Assembly: GCF_009184635.1 (NCBI RefSeq)
Contig: NZ_WELI01000001.1
Coordinates: 1,116,001-1,180,000, forward strand
Origin: Rudanella paleaurantiibacter
GTDB lineage: Bacteria; Bacteroidota; Bacteroidia; Cytophagales; Spirosomataceae
Length of the DNA: 64,000 nt
Reading direction: 5' to 3'
The notes beneath the pieces were generated by a model that was not told the DNA's origin, ran no database searches, and saw nothing but the letters and a program-made list of their open reading frames with translations. Both the position numbers and the translations under genes were made by a program. Positions 27,816 to 37,110 of this stretch are shown one piece after another. The number at the start of each line of letters is the position of its first letter. Positions within the stretch are counted from its first letter, which is position 1.

Positions 27816-29000
27816 TTACTTTCGGGCACGGAGAAGGGCCTCCAGATAGTAGTAATCCGCGTAGATGAGCGGCACATCGCGCTCGAAGGTTTTGGCACCG
27901 GTGCTGTGCAACAACAGGAAACCGCGATTTTGTCCCACGGGCGACGTGTACGTTTTGGCCAGACTCGCCATAACGGCATCGGCTTTGGCGCGGTAGTTTG
28001 ATTTAGGAACGTAGGTGCTCAATTCGTACAGAGCCGAGGCCATTACAGAAGCTGCCGACACGTCGCGGGTTTCGTTCGGAATGCCGGGCGCGTCGTAATC
28101 GTAGTACGGCACCAGGTCGGCGGGCATATTCTTGTGGTTCAGCATAAACCGGGCAATGGCTTCGGCCTGCTTCAGAAACTGCGGGTTTTTGGTTTCACGG
28201 TAGCAGAGTGTGTACCCGTACAAACCCCAGGCTTGCCCCCGCGACCAGGCCGACTCATCGTTGAAGCCTTGATGCGTATTTTTCTTGATAACCCGGCCCG
28301 TCAGCGTGTCGTAATCAACCACGTGGTACGAGCTGTTATCGGGCCGAAAATGATTTTTGAGGGTCGTTTGGGCATGCGAAACGGCAATCTTGTAGAACGT
28401 CGAGTCGCCTGTGAAGCGGGTGGCGGCAAAGAGCAGCTCCAGGTTCATCATGTTGTCGATAATCACAGGACACAGCCATTTTGCCGTGTTGTGGTCCCAC
28501 GACCGGATAATGCCTGCCTTCGGTTTGTAGCGTTTAGAAAGCGTTCGGGCGGCCTGTATCAGAATATCTTTGTAGGCGGGGTCGTTGGTGAGTCGGTAGC
28601 CGTTACCGTAGCTGCAATACAGCTTAAAACCCATGTCGTGCGTACCCGCGTTCATTTTTTCGGATTCGAGCCGGGCGGTAAACTGCCGGGCCAGATCGGC
28701 CCATTCTTTGCGGCCCGTAAACTCGTACAGGTACCAGAGCTGACCCGGAAAGAACCCACTCGTCCAGTCGCGGGCGGGCACCATGTGCAGCTCACCCGCG
28801 TCGGTGAGGGTGCGGGGCGACACCAAGGCTGGCTTGCCCACTGGTTGGGTTTTGGTGGCCTCCGCCACCTGAGCCAGCATAAGCTCTGTTTGGGCTTCGG
28901 CTTTTTTGAATTGATCGCGTATAAACCGGTCGGGGAGGGCGCTTGTCAGAAAGGTACCGGCCAGCAGGGCCAGCGAGGTAATCATCAGAGGTTTTTTCAT
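27816..29000 (-). CDS. GH88 unsaturated glucuronyl hydrolase
   Basis: 394 residues with an N-terminal signal-like hydrophobic segment (MKKPLMITSLALLAGTFLTSALP), so it is probably periplasmic. Family motifs are GTHDMGFKLYCSYGNGYRL with Asp122, IDNMMNLELLF with Asp182 (the spacing of the two catalytic Asp residues in characterised GH88 enzymes), WSRGQAWGLYGYTLCYRET and ADYYYLEALL. It removes delta-4,5-unsaturated uronic acid from lyase-generated oligosaccharides. It is co-directional with the alginate-lyase-superfamily gene upstream, with a family-2 repeat element between them. Confidence 0.94.
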   Translation of the reverse strand: MKKPLMITSLALLAGTFLTSALPDRFIRDQFKKAEAQTELMLAQVAEATKTQPVGKPALVSPRTLTDAGELHMVPARDWTSGFFPGQLWYLYEFTGRKEWADLARQFTARLESEKMNAGTHDMGFKLYCSYGNGYRLTNDPAYKDILIQAARTLSKRYKPKAGIIRSWDHNTAKWLCPVIIDNMMNLELLFAATRFTGDSTFYKIAVSHAQTTLKNHFRPDNSSYHVVDYDTLTGRVIKKNTHQGFNDESAWSRGQAWGLYGYTLCYRETKNPQFLKQAEAIARFMLNHKNMPADLVPYYDYDAPGIPNETRDVSAASVMASALYELSTYVPKSNYRAKADAVMASLAKTYTSPVGQNRGFLLLHSTGAKTFERDVPLIYADYYYLEALLRARK

Positions 29001-29025
29001 GCTATTGAACAGGGGAGACTTAAGT

Positions 29026-29131
29026 AGTCAGACAGAATTAAATGTAAAATGAATAGTGCAAAATGGACAATGAGACGACTGATTATCAGCGGGTAATACA
29101 ATTGTTCATTATACATTGTTCATTCACTTAA
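29026..29131 (-). repeat. Dispersed 105-bp element, family 2, copy B, upstream of GH88
   Basis: The proximal 19 bp (agtcagacagaattaaatg, 29026-29044) are identical to copy A at 10118. An imperfect stem (19 of 23 positions) encloses a loop reading ACCCGCTGATAATCA on the sense strand. It ends with cattcacttaa. It starts 25 bp before the GH88 start codon, in the same orientation relative to the downstream gene as copies A and C. Confidence 0.82.
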
Positions 29132-29169
29132 GATGTAAGGTTTGTCGTTTTTAGTGGCGTGTATATTGT

Positions 29170-30327
29170 TTAGGGAAGCCAGATAATCGGGTTCCGAATG
29201 GGTAGGTTACGGATTACCTCCTCAACGTGTGGGCTGTGGTTCGCTTTTTGCCAGGTCTCGAGCCAGCGCGATTCGTTGAAGGCCACCGCCCCGAACGCCA
29301 GAAACGGTTGCGCCACGGGCCAGTCGTTCCAATACATCACGTCGGGTTTGAGGGGCCAGGTCGTTTTGTCGGCCACATACGGATACAGGTATCGGATGCC
29401 CTGCCGAATACCCCGACCATCGGGCGTTTGGTACGTCCAGAGGTTATCGGCCGGCGTGGACAGAATCTGGCAGATAGTTGCCATGGCGTCGAGGTTGAAC
29501 AATGAGTAACCGTAGGGTTTGGTGCGCCGGAGTTCGAGCGGGAAGCTACCGTCAACGGCCATCTGGTCGGGGAGGAGCACGGTTTTGTACCGGTTTCGGC
29601 AAAACGCCAGCAGCGAGTCGTTGCGGGTCAGCCGGGCAAAGGCGGCTACCTGCATCACCCAGCAGGTGCCGTGGTTGTTTTTGGCGTTCATTTCGTCGGC
29701 ACCGTAGGGGTGCGTAGTGAGCCAATTGAGGTAGTCGGCAAACCACCGCCGAATAGCCGCGACCATGGGCCGGTCAGCGCCTTTAGCCGATTCCATCACC
29801 TGCACGGCCTGCGCCACCTCCATCAGATGAATGGTGTCGATGATGCCAATGCCCCGGCCCGTATGCCGCCCCTTGATGGCCTGCGCGTACAAAAGCGACG
29901 GATTCATGCGGGTTGTGGTGTCGACAAACCAGGCGTTGAGGTGCCGGAACGCGTGCCGTACGTAGGCCTGATTGCCCGTAAGCCGGTAGGCCGATGCCAG
30001 AGCCCCCATCACCCGGCTAAACCGAATCATGGCTTGCCGATGGGCCACAAAATTGTCGGGGTTGGTCATACCATCGCGTTGAATGTAGGGCCCCTGTGGG
30101 TTGCTCGGGTCGGGCCACCAGTAATCCCCTTCCGAGAAAAAATCATGTACTCCGCCAGCACTCCGGGCCGACGTATGGGCCGTAACGGTAACTGGTTGCT
30201 GCTGCATAGCCCACCGGGCCTCGGCGAGCACGTGGGGCTTGAGGGTAGCCCGTATGGCGGACGGCAGCTGCCCGAAGCTGGGGACGCCCAGAATCACCAG
30301 AACCAGAGCAAGTACATACCAGTACAT
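29170..30327 (-). CDS. Alginate lyase-superfamily protein, exported
   Basis: 385 residues from the ATG at 30327, chosen because it opens a signal peptide (MYWYVLALVLVILGVPSFGQ); the frame continues upstream to 30456 without a signal. Motifs of the alginate-lyase (alpha/alpha)6 fold: GDYWWPDPSNPQGPYIQRDG, FVDTTTRMNPSLLYAQAIKG, GRGIGIIDTIHLMEVAQAV and NNHGTCWVMQVAAFARL. It probably depolymerises a uronic-acid glycan by beta-elimination or, as in some relatives, acts on a related linkage. It belongs with the GH88 gene 169 bp downstream. A paralog is at 37111-38316. Confidence 0.87.
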   Translation of the reverse strand: MYWYVLALVLVILGVPSFGQLPSAIRATLKPHVLAEARWAMQQQPVTVTAHTSARSAGGVHDFFSEGDYWWPDPSNPQGPYIQRDGMTNPDNFVAHRQAMIRFSRVMGALASAYRLTGNQAYVRHAFRHLNAWFVDTTTRMNPSLLYAQAIKGRHTGRGIGIIDTIHLMEVAQAVQVMESAKGADRPMVAAIRRWFADYLNWLTTHPYGADEMNAKNNHGTCWVMQVAAFARLTRNDSLLAFCRNRYKTVLLPDQMAVDGSFPLELRRTKPYGYSLFNLDAMATICQILSTPADNLWTYQTPDGRGIRQGIRYLYPYVADKTTWPLKPDVMYWNDWPVAQPFLAFGAVAFNESRWLETWQKANHSPHVEEVIRNLPIRNPIIWLP

Positions 30328-30674
30328 CTTGGTCAAAGCAGCACGGAGAGAAGATACATCAGAAAGAGAGTCAATAGAGCCAGCGAGCCGAGTTCGGCCA
30401 GGGTCAACGTAAAGCGGTCGCGTTTCACAAATGGGGTTTGTCATAGTAGAATGCAAGTTTACGGGAGCTTGAGGTAAGTGGGGTAGGTCGCTGGTATCAA
30501 AAAGGTGGACGAATCGTTCGGGAGGGCTAAAAAGCGTTCAAAAGGGTGGATTGAGCGTTCAGTTTAGATTATTCCGATATTTTTTGTTCACATAGCTACT
30601 ATAATTGTCTGATAAACGGGCGAGTACGGCACCTGGTTGGTGGCTACGACGCTCCCGTAGTGAATCTCAATACT
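30328..30674. other. Divergent control region of the PUL
   Basis: 347 bases between the minus-strand lyase and plus-strand susC. No gene is supported. AT-rich stretches around 30560-30620 (GATATTTTTTG, TACTATAATTG) are possible promoter positions but match the Bacteroidota consensus only imperfectly. HTCS operators are expected here; no clear direct or inverted repeat was found by eye. Confidence 0.5.
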
Positions 30675-33600
30675 ATGTGTAAACCTTTATCTCTAACACT
30701 TCTCCTGCCTGCGGGCTGCTTGGCGCTGTTGCTGATGAGCAGCGATGCCACAGCCCAGGCTACGCCACCGGGTGGGGCTCGACCTGCATCCGGGCAGCAG
30801 GTAGCCAACTACCGACTCAACGGTCGGGTGCTGGACGAAAAGAACACCGGTTTGCCCGGCGCCACGGTGGTGCTGAAAGGCAACGACAAAACGGGCACAA
30901 CGTCCGATGCCGATGGTAAGTTTGTGATCAACATACCAACCGGAGGAGGTACGCTGGTGGTTTCGGCAATTGGGTATCTGTCGAAGGAGGTAGCGGTCAC
31001 GAGTGAATCGACGCTCGACATAGCCCTCGCACCCGACGTGAAAACCCTCAACGAAGTGGTGGTGGTGGGGTACGGTACCCAGAAGAAGGAAAACCTGACG
31101 GGTGCCGTTGCCGCTATCAACATCGATGAAAAGATTTCGAGCCGTTCGCTGTCCAACGTGTCGTCGGCCTTGTCGGGTCTGGTGCCGGGTTTGGCCGTGC
31201 AGCAGTCTACAGGGCAGGCCGGTCGGAGCGGAGCATCGCTCGTGATCCGGGGGCTCGGAACGGTTAACAATGCCGGGCCGCTCATCGTAGTCGATGGGAT
31301 TCCCGATGTTGACATCAACCGGATCGATATGAACGACGTGGCCAGTATTTCGGTGCTGAAAGATGCGGCCTCGGCTTCGGTCTATGGGTCGCGGGCGGCC
31401 AACGGGGTTGTGTTGATTACCACCAAAAACGGTTCGCAAAGCAAGAAGGCGCAGATCAACTATACGGGTACGTTCGGGTTGTCGCAGCCGACTAATTTCT
31501 ACAATTACTTCGACGACTACGCCCGTTCGCTCACCATGCACCTGCGGGCGTCGGCAGCGGGTGCATCGGCCACCACGTACCGCTACGGCACCGTCGACGA
31601 TTGGCTCTCGAAAAGCCTCATCGACCCAATCAACTACCCCAGCACCAACTGGTGGGATGTGATTCTACGCGATCAGGGCCGGATTCAGACCCATAACCTT
31701 TCGGCATCGGGGAGTACCGACAAAGCCAATTTCTACCTCTCGGCCGGTGTGCTCGACGAACTGGGTATTCTGATCAACCACGACTTCAAGCGGTACAACA
31801 CCCGCTTCAACATGGACTACAAGGTGCGCGACGCTATCAAGGTGGGGGTGCGGCTCGATGGACAGTGGTCGAAGCAGGATTATGCCAACGCCGAAGGTCT
31901 GATTACGTATCAAGGCACGGCAGGCTACGACATTCGGTACGCGGTAGCCGGTATTTTGCCGAAAGAGCCCGAAACAGGCCGGTACGGAGGTATTATGGCT
32001 TATGGTGAAGATGCTTTCGCCCGAAACATGCTCACCATCATGGAGGCCAACAAAAATAAGCGTGACCGGCAGGAACTGAACGCCAACCTGTACGGCGAGT
32101 GGAGCCCCATTGAAGGCCTGACTCTCCGGGGCGATTACGGTCTGCGGTATTACAACCAGTTTACCAAAAGTTATTCGTTCCCGACGGACGAGTGGAACTT
32201 CCAGACCAACCAGATTGCCCGCAACGTAATTGCGCCGAGTGCCGGTATCAGCAACGCCGTGAACTCGGGCTACAAAACCCTGTTGCAGGGACGGATCACC
32301 TACAACCGCACGCTGTTTGGCAACCATCAGCTGAGCTTGTTGGGGGCGTATAACGAAGAATATTGGTTTAACCGGAACCTGTCGGCGAGCCGGCAAGACC
32401 GGATTAACCCGCTCCTGAGCGAAATTGACGCGGCCCTGACCACTACACAGGCTGCCGGGGGTAACTCCGACGCCGAGGGGTTGCGGTCAGGTATCGGGCG
32501 GATCAACTACGTGATCAACGACCGGTATCTGTTCGAGGCCAACGCCCGTTACGACGGTTCCAGCAAGTTTTTGCCCGGTTTCCAGTACGGTTTCTTCCCG
32601 TCGGCTTCGGTAGGCTGGCGTATTTCGGAGGAGCCCTTCTTCAGCAAGCTGTCGTCGGTAGTGTCGTCGGCTAAAATCCGGGCTTCGATTGGTAAACTGG
32701 GTAACAACTCAGGGGTAGGCCGGTACGAGCAGCGTGACATTTTCAACCTGACCAATTACATCCTGAACGGAAAAATTGTGAAGGGCTTCAGCTCGGCCAA
32801 GATCATTAACGAAGATTTCTCGTGGGAAGAAACCAACGTGACCAACGTGGGTCTGGATCTGTCGTTTTTCGGCGGCCGGCTGACCACCGAGATTGATGCC
32901 TACAACAAACTGACATCGGGTATGATCCGGCCGTCGTCGCTGTCGACGTTCCTGTCGGGCTACAGTGCCCCACGGGTCAACATTGGCAAGCTGCGTAACG
33001 TAGGTCTGGAGACCAACATCACCTACCGGGCCAAAGTACGCGACGCCAACGTGGGGGCTACGCTCAACCTGGCCTTTAACCGCAACCGCCTGTTGGAGTG
33101 GAACGAGTTTTTGGGTAAGGGCTTCACCTACCTGAATATGCCGTACCACTTTGCCTACAGCCGCGTGTCGACGGGTATTGCGCAGACCTGGGAAGATATT
33201 TCGAACGCACCGTTTCAGGGACAGTACTTCTCGCCGGGCGATATTCTCTACAAAGACATGAACGGCGACGGACAGGTAAACGACGAAGACCGCGTGGCTC
33301 AGCCCCGGTTCAACCGCGATCAGCCGACGGGTACGTTTGGTCTCAACCTGTTTGGCAACTGGCGGGGCTTCGACGTGAGCATTCTGTGGCAGGGCGCTAC
33401 CGGCCGGAAAGACTTCTGGCTCGAGCCGTTCAACCAGGTAAACATCCCCTCGGCGCGCAATGCCTTCCAGGACTTCCTGTGGTACGATACCTGGACTCTC
33501 GACAACCGATCGGCTTCGCTGCCGCGTCTGGTGAGTGGCTCGGGCGGTAACAATCAGGCCGAGTCGACGTTTTGGCTCGACAGCTTCAACTACCTGCGTC

Positions 33601-33821
33601 TGAAAAACATTCAGGCGGGTTACAACATTCCGAGCAAATACAGCAGCCGGGTGGGTATCGGGCGGGTACGGGTGTACCTGACCTCCGAAAACCTGCTGAC
33701 TTTCACGAAGTACCGGGGCGTTGACCCTGAGAAAAGTACGAGTACGTCGGGGGCCGAAAACAACGACGACCCCTTCCCGCTGCTCAAAAGCTATTCGTTT
33801 GGTCTCAACATCAGCCTTTAA
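30675..33821 (+). CDS. SusC/RagA-family TonB-linked outer-membrane transporter
   Basis: 1048 residues from the ATG at 30675 (a GTG at 30660 is an alternative). After the signal region (MCKPLSLTLLLPAGCLALLLMSSDATAQ) comes a CarboxypepD_reg domain (YRLNGRVLDEKNTGLPGATVVLKG). The canonical TonB-box/plug entry LNEVVVVGYGTQKKENLTGAV follows, then VASISVLKDAASASVYGSRAANGVVLITTK and a 22-strand-type barrel ending in NISL. It should import oligosaccharides released by the lyases of this locus. All motifs are consensus, unlike the SusC at 603-3614. Confidence 0.96.
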   Translation: MCKPLSLTLLLPAGCLALLLMSSDATAQATPPGGARPASGQQVANYRLNGRVLDEKNTGLPGATVVLKGNDKTGTTSDADGKFVINIPTGGGTLVVSAIGYLSKEVAVTSESTLDIALAPDVKTLNEVVVVGYGTQKKENLTGAVAAINIDEKISSRSLSNVSSALSGLVPGLAVQQSTGQAGRSGASLVIRGLGTVNNAGPLIVVDGIPDVDINRIDMNDVASISVLKDAASASVYGSRAANGVVLITTKNGSQSKKAQINYTGTFGLSQPTNFYNYFDDYARSLTMHLRASAAGASATTYRYGTVDDWLSKSLIDPINYPSTNWWDVILRDQGRIQTHNLSASGSTDKANFYLSAGVLDELGILINHDFKRYNTRFNMDYKVRDAIKVGVRLDGQWSKQDYANAEGLITYQGTAGYDIRYAVAGILPKEPETGRYGGIMAYGEDAFARNMLTIMEANKNKRDRQELNANLYGEWSPIEGLTLRGDYGLRYYNQFTKSYSFPTDEWNFQTNQIARNVIAPSAGISNAVNSGYKTLLQGRITYNRTLFGNHQLSLLGAYNEEYWFNRNLSASRQDRINPLLSEIDAALTTTQAAGGNSDAEGLRSGIGRINYVINDRYLFEANARYDGSSKFLPGFQYGFFPSASVGWRISEEPFFSKLSSVVSSAKIRASIGKLGNNSGVGRYEQRDIFNLTNYILNGKIVKGFSSAKIINEDFSWEETNVTNVGLDLSFFGGRLTTEIDAYNKLTSGMIRPSSLSTFLSGYSAPRVNIGKLRNVGLETNITYRAKVRDANVGATLNLAFNRNRLLEWNEFLGKGFTYLNMPYHFAYSRVSTGIAQTWEDISNAPFQGQYFSPGDILYKDMNGDGQVNDEDRVAQPRFNRDQPTGTFGLNLFGNWRGFDVSILWQGATGRKDFWLEPFNQVNIPSARNAFQDFLWYDTWTLDNRSASLPRLVSGSGGNNQAESTFWLDSFNYLRLKNIQAGYNIPSKYSSRVGIGRVRVYLTSENLLTFTKYRGVDPEKSTSTSGAENNDDPFPLLKSYSFGLNISL

Positions 33822-33848
33822 TTCATCCCGATGTTTGGTCTATCATCC

Positions 33849-35573
33849 ATGAAACGATTTTCTCCTATATACCTGCTGGTTGGGCTGGCCCTGTTTGTGA
33901 CCGCCTGTACGGAAGACCTGCTCGATCAGGTTCCGACAACCCAGCTTTCGTCTGACCTGTTCTGGAAAACCACCGACGACGCCATTTTTGCCGTCAACGG
34001 GGTGTACGACGCCAACCGGACCACCTTCGACCGTGACTATTACTTCGACGGAGCGGGTGAGTTTGTCAATACTCGGGGCACCAGCAACGGGCAGGGTACC
34101 TATAACCCTGGCCCCATTGGCTCGAGCGGTAACTTCGGGTTTCTCTGGAGCGATTGCTACCGGACCATCAACCGGGCCAACTACGTGTTGCAAAACATCG
34201 GCGCGCTGCGGAAAACACTGACTGCCCCGGCCGATTTGGCCCTGATGGATCGGCTCGTGGCCGAAACCCGGTTTCTGCGCGCGCTCAACTATTTCCGCCT
34301 GATCGATTTGTGGGGCGATGTGCCGTTCTTTACCAAAAAGCTCGACGGTAACACGGAAGCCTTCAGCCTGACGCGCACCCCGCGTGCCGCCGTGAAAGAT
34401 TCGATTCTGGCCGACCTGGCCTATGCGGCAACCGTGCTGCCCGAAACCTATACGGGCGACAACCTCGGCCGGGCTACCAAACTGGCTGCGTGGTCGTTTA
34501 GCGGCAAGGTGAATCTGTTCTGGGCCTGCTGGATGAAAAACGCCGGGAATGGCTCCGAAGCGCAGAAGCACTACACGGCCGCGGCTGCCGATTTCAAAAA
34601 GGTCATCGACAAAAACATTCCTCTGTTTCGGAATGGGGAGCCCGGCCCGGCCGACAACCCGAACTACTGGCATCTGTTCCAGTATTTCAACGAGTACGAC
34701 CCCGAAATTATCTTCTCGGTGCAGTTTGGTGGCCCGCTGCTGAGTCAGGGCGAGGAAATGATGCGTGACTTTGGCACCCGCAACACCGGCAACGCTCAGT
34801 GCTGGGTAGCGCCCACGTTCCGGCTGGCCAATCGCTACCAGCTGATAGCAACGGGCGACTTTGCGCCCCCGCTCGTGCTCAGCCGCAACACCACGCAGGT
34901 CAACAGCGCCACCAACCCCCGTTCCTACGCCGGCCGCGACTATCGGATGCGGGCCACCATGCTCTGGGATGAGCAGAAAATGCTCCGGCTCTCGACCGAC
35001 GGCCTGAACGTACTCGACAGCATTCCGTTCCGGTTCGGTAGCCGCGATGGGGTCACGTATATCAACTACGACGGTGCGCCCTCGGGCTATATTTTCCGGA
35101 AGTGGGTACGCCAGACGGGGGGCATCGGCCGGAGCGATGGGCCGCAGGATATGTACCTCATGCGTTTGCCTGATGTGTGGCTGATGTACGCCGAGGCTGT
35201 CAACGAACTGAGCGGCCCCACACCCGAGACGTTTACGCTGCTCGACCGGATTCGCCGGCGGGGTAACCTGCCCCCACTCAACCGGGCCAAATTTGCCAGC
35301 CGCGACGAGTTCTTCAAGGCCATTGAGCAGGAGCGGATTATTGAGCTGGTGGGCGAAGGACACCGTTTCTTCGACATCCGGCGCTGGAAAAAAGTAGAGG
35401 AAATCTGGCCAATGCCGGGCGGGCAGGTCTTGTTCGATACGCAGGGGACGCGGGTGCGCGACGAGTTTGTGAACGCACCGGACCGGAACTACCAGCGGTT
35501 TTACATCTTCCAGATTCCGACGGGCGAGATCGAGGTGAACCCCAAAATTGTGCAGAACGAGCCCTGGTTATAA
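33849..35573 (+). CDS. SusD/RagB-family outer-membrane lipoprotein
   Basis: 574 residues from the ATG at 33849, which opens a lipoprotein signal (MKRFSPIYLLVGLALFVTAC). SusD motifs are AETRFLRALNYFRLIDLWGDVPFFT, PDVWLMYAEAVNEL and ERIIELVGEGHRFFDIRRWKK. It forms the surface lid of the SusC encoded 27 bp upstream and binds the glycan substrate. It continues into the same operon as two small lipoprotein genes. Confidence 0.96.
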   Translation: MKRFSPIYLLVGLALFVTACTEDLLDQVPTTQLSSDLFWKTTDDAIFAVNGVYDANRTTFDRDYYFDGAGEFVNTRGTSNGQGTYNPGPIGSSGNFGFLWSDCYRTINRANYVLQNIGALRKTLTAPADLALMDRLVAETRFLRALNYFRLIDLWGDVPFFTKKLDGNTEAFSLTRTPRAAVKDSILADLAYAATVLPETYTGDNLGRATKLAAWSFSGKVNLFWACWMKNAGNGSEAQKHYTAAAADFKKVIDKNIPLFRNGEPGPADNPNYWHLFQYFNEYDPEIIFSVQFGGPLLSQGEEMMRDFGTRNTGNAQCWVAPTFRLANRYQLIATGDFAPPLVLSRNTTQVNSATNPRSYAGRDYRMRATMLWDEQKMLRLSTDGLNVLDSIPFRFGSRDGVTYINYDGAPSGYIFRKWVRQTGGIGRSDGPQDMYLMRLPDVWLMYAEAVNELSGPTPETFTLLDRIRRRGNLPPLNRAKFASRDEFFKAIEQERIIELVGEGHRFFDIRRWKKVEEIWPMPGGQVLFDTQGTRVRDEFVNAPDRNYQRFYIFQIPTGEIEVNPKIVQNEPWL

Positions 35574-35592
35574 ACTGATGCTTTCTACTGAA

Positions 35593-35991
35593 ATGATGAA
35601 AAAAAGTATTTTGATCAAATTGATGAGCCTGTTGACGGTGGTCGGTTTGCTTTCGTGTGCGGAAGAACCCGTCGACGAATCGGGCTTGCTCATTACCGGG
35701 CGTTCCCAGTGCTTTATGACCTTTTTCGACCTGTTGGGCTCTGACCACCGCACGGTGCTGGTGAGTGGCCAAACGGTGATTGATACCACGGCCCTGACCG
35801 TGAAAGCCGTAGCTCGGTTTGGTACCAATATGCAGCGGGTGAAACCGTATTGCAGCGTGGTGACCGATGCCATTGTGGAACCAAACATGGGTGTCTGGAC
35901 GGACTTTACCGAGCCCAAACAGTACACGGTGGTGTCGGGCAACCGGAAAGTCCGGAAAACCTACACCATCACGGTAACGCTTCAGAAATAA
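35593..35991 (+). CDS. Small PUL lipoprotein, DUF5018-like
   Basis: 132 residues with lipoprotein signal (MMKKSILIKLMSLLTVVGLLSC). The remainder is one beta-sandwich-like module: TVKAVARFGTNMQRVKPYCSVVTDAIVEPNMGVWTDFTEPKQYTVVSGNRKVRKTYTITV. That pattern (ordered sequence, MGVWTDF, PxxYTVxS) resembles DUF5018-type surface modules of PULs. It lies 19 bp after susD in the position usually held by surface glycan-binding proteins. It is probably an accessory glycan binder; family assignment is from memory and moderate. Confidence 0.75.
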   Translation: MMKKSILIKLMSLLTVVGLLSCAEEPVDESGLLITGRSQCFMTFFDLLGSDHRTVLVSGQTVIDTTALTVKAVARFGTNMQRVKPYCSVVTDAIVEPNMGVWTDFTEPKQYTVVSGNRKVRKTYTITVTLQK

Positions 35992-36011
35992 CCCCTCAAC
36001 CGATTTAGCTC

Positions 36012-37013
36012 ATGAAAACAATAGGTTATGCTATCGGTGCGGTGGTGGGAAGTCTGCTGCTGATAACCGGTTGCCAAAGCGACAAGGTGACGCCCGAAGG
36101 CCCCCTGCGCAACGATCTGCTTAAAAAAACAACCGGCCCCGCCGTTGTCGGCGACCGTATTGAGTTTGCCTACGCCCTCGGCACCGTCGAAGGGAACCTG
36201 CAAAACGTGCGGGCCGAAGCCACCATTGCCGGGGGGGCGGGTACCGGTTTCAGCCGGTTCTCGTGGTTTACCAACCGAAATACGGGCGTCGATCAGCCGG
36301 TGCAAACCGCCACCGATACCGTTACCAACGGAGCCCTCTCGACCGCCCGTATCATCGACTCGCCAACGAGCAACAAGGCCGTGACCCTGCGCTACTTCTA
36401 TTACCCCACGGCCGATGCCAAGGGTAAAGATGTATCGTTTCGGTTTAGCGGTACTTCGTCGACGGGGCAGGAGGTGAGTTTCCAGTCGCCCACGTACCGG
36501 ATCAGCAATATGGACATGCGCCGGTCGCTCGTGCTGGCCGACGGGGCCAAAGCCTACGTGTCGATTGCCGACATGGCCGTGTACACCAAAGCCGAGGTGG
36601 AGCAGAACAATCTGGCCAACAAAATCGATTTTGTGTACATCTACCGCCCTACGCTGGGCACCGGTAACTTCGCGTTCGGGCACGCCATTGTGGCTCCGTC
36701 GAACCCGGAGTATCTTAAAGACGTAACCCTGCCGACGGGTTTGGCCCGTACGCGTACGGCTATCGACAAGCGTGTGGATGTAAAAGACGCCCAACTGCGG
36801 GGTACGTCGGGTTTTGATTTGTATATCGACGATATTGATCTGCAACAAACCACCTTCCCCAGCGCGGCCGATTATGCCTTCGGGTTTGCTGCCGATCAGG
36901 GTGCCTTTGTCAAAACCGCCGATGGCGCTTACAACGCGTATGTGTACGTCAACGCCGTCAACAACACGGCCAGGACTATGACTATCAGTATTAAGCGGCT
37001 GAAAGTAAATTAA
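36012..37013 (+). CDS. PUL surface lipoprotein, DUF4466-like
   Basis: 333 residues with lipoprotein signal (MKTIGYAIGAVVGSLLLITGC). The body contains GDRIEFAYALGTVEGNLQNVRAEATIAGG, then FSWFTNRNTG, LRYFYYPTADAKGKDVSFRFSG and NKIDFVYIYRP, a beta-rich pattern that recalls DUF4466 proteins of Bacteroidota PULs. It starts 20 bp after the previous gene and ends 14 bp before a terminator, so it is the last gene of the susC operon. It probably binds glycan at the cell surface; catalytic activity is not indicated. Confidence 0.72.
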   Translation: MKTIGYAIGAVVGSLLLITGCQSDKVTPEGPLRNDLLKKTTGPAVVGDRIEFAYALGTVEGNLQNVRAEATIAGGAGTGFSRFSWFTNRNTGVDQPVQTATDTVTNGALSTARIIDSPTSNKAVTLRYFYYPTADAKGKDVSFRFSGTSSTGQEVSFQSPTYRISNMDMRRSLVLADGAKAYVSIADMAVYTKAEVEQNNLANKIDFVYIYRPTLGTGNFAFGHAIVAPSNPEYLKDVTLPTGLARTRTAIDKRVDVKDAQLRGTSGFDLYIDDIDLQQTTFPSAADYAFGFAADQGAFVKTADGAYNAYVYVNAVNNTARTMTISIKRLKVN

Positions 37014-37027
37014 TTGTATTGCCAGAG

Positions 37028-37070
37028 CCAGCGCAGAGTTGATATATCCATCAATTCTGCGCTGGTTTTT
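37028..37070 (+). terminator. Rho-independent terminator of the susCD operon
   Basis: 16-bp perfect arms CCAGCGCAGAGTTGAT and ATCAATTCTGCGCTGG (37028-37043 and 37050-37065) with loop ATATCC, followed by TTTTTTAT. It separates the susCD operon from the lyase gene starting at 37111. Confidence 0.9.
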
Positions 37071-37110
37071 TATGGCGCTACCCCGCGCCGAACGAATGGA
37101 TCGAAAACTT

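Noticed and set aside
30328-30456. 43-residue N-terminal extension of the alginate-lyase-superfamily protein
   Set aside because: The signal peptide begins at 30327; the extension has no support beyond an open frame.
33843-35363. Long open frame of 506 codons on the minus strand
   Set aside because: It is antisense to the SusD gene with Pro/Arg/Val/His-rich shadow composition and no domain, so it is a by-product of codon bias.
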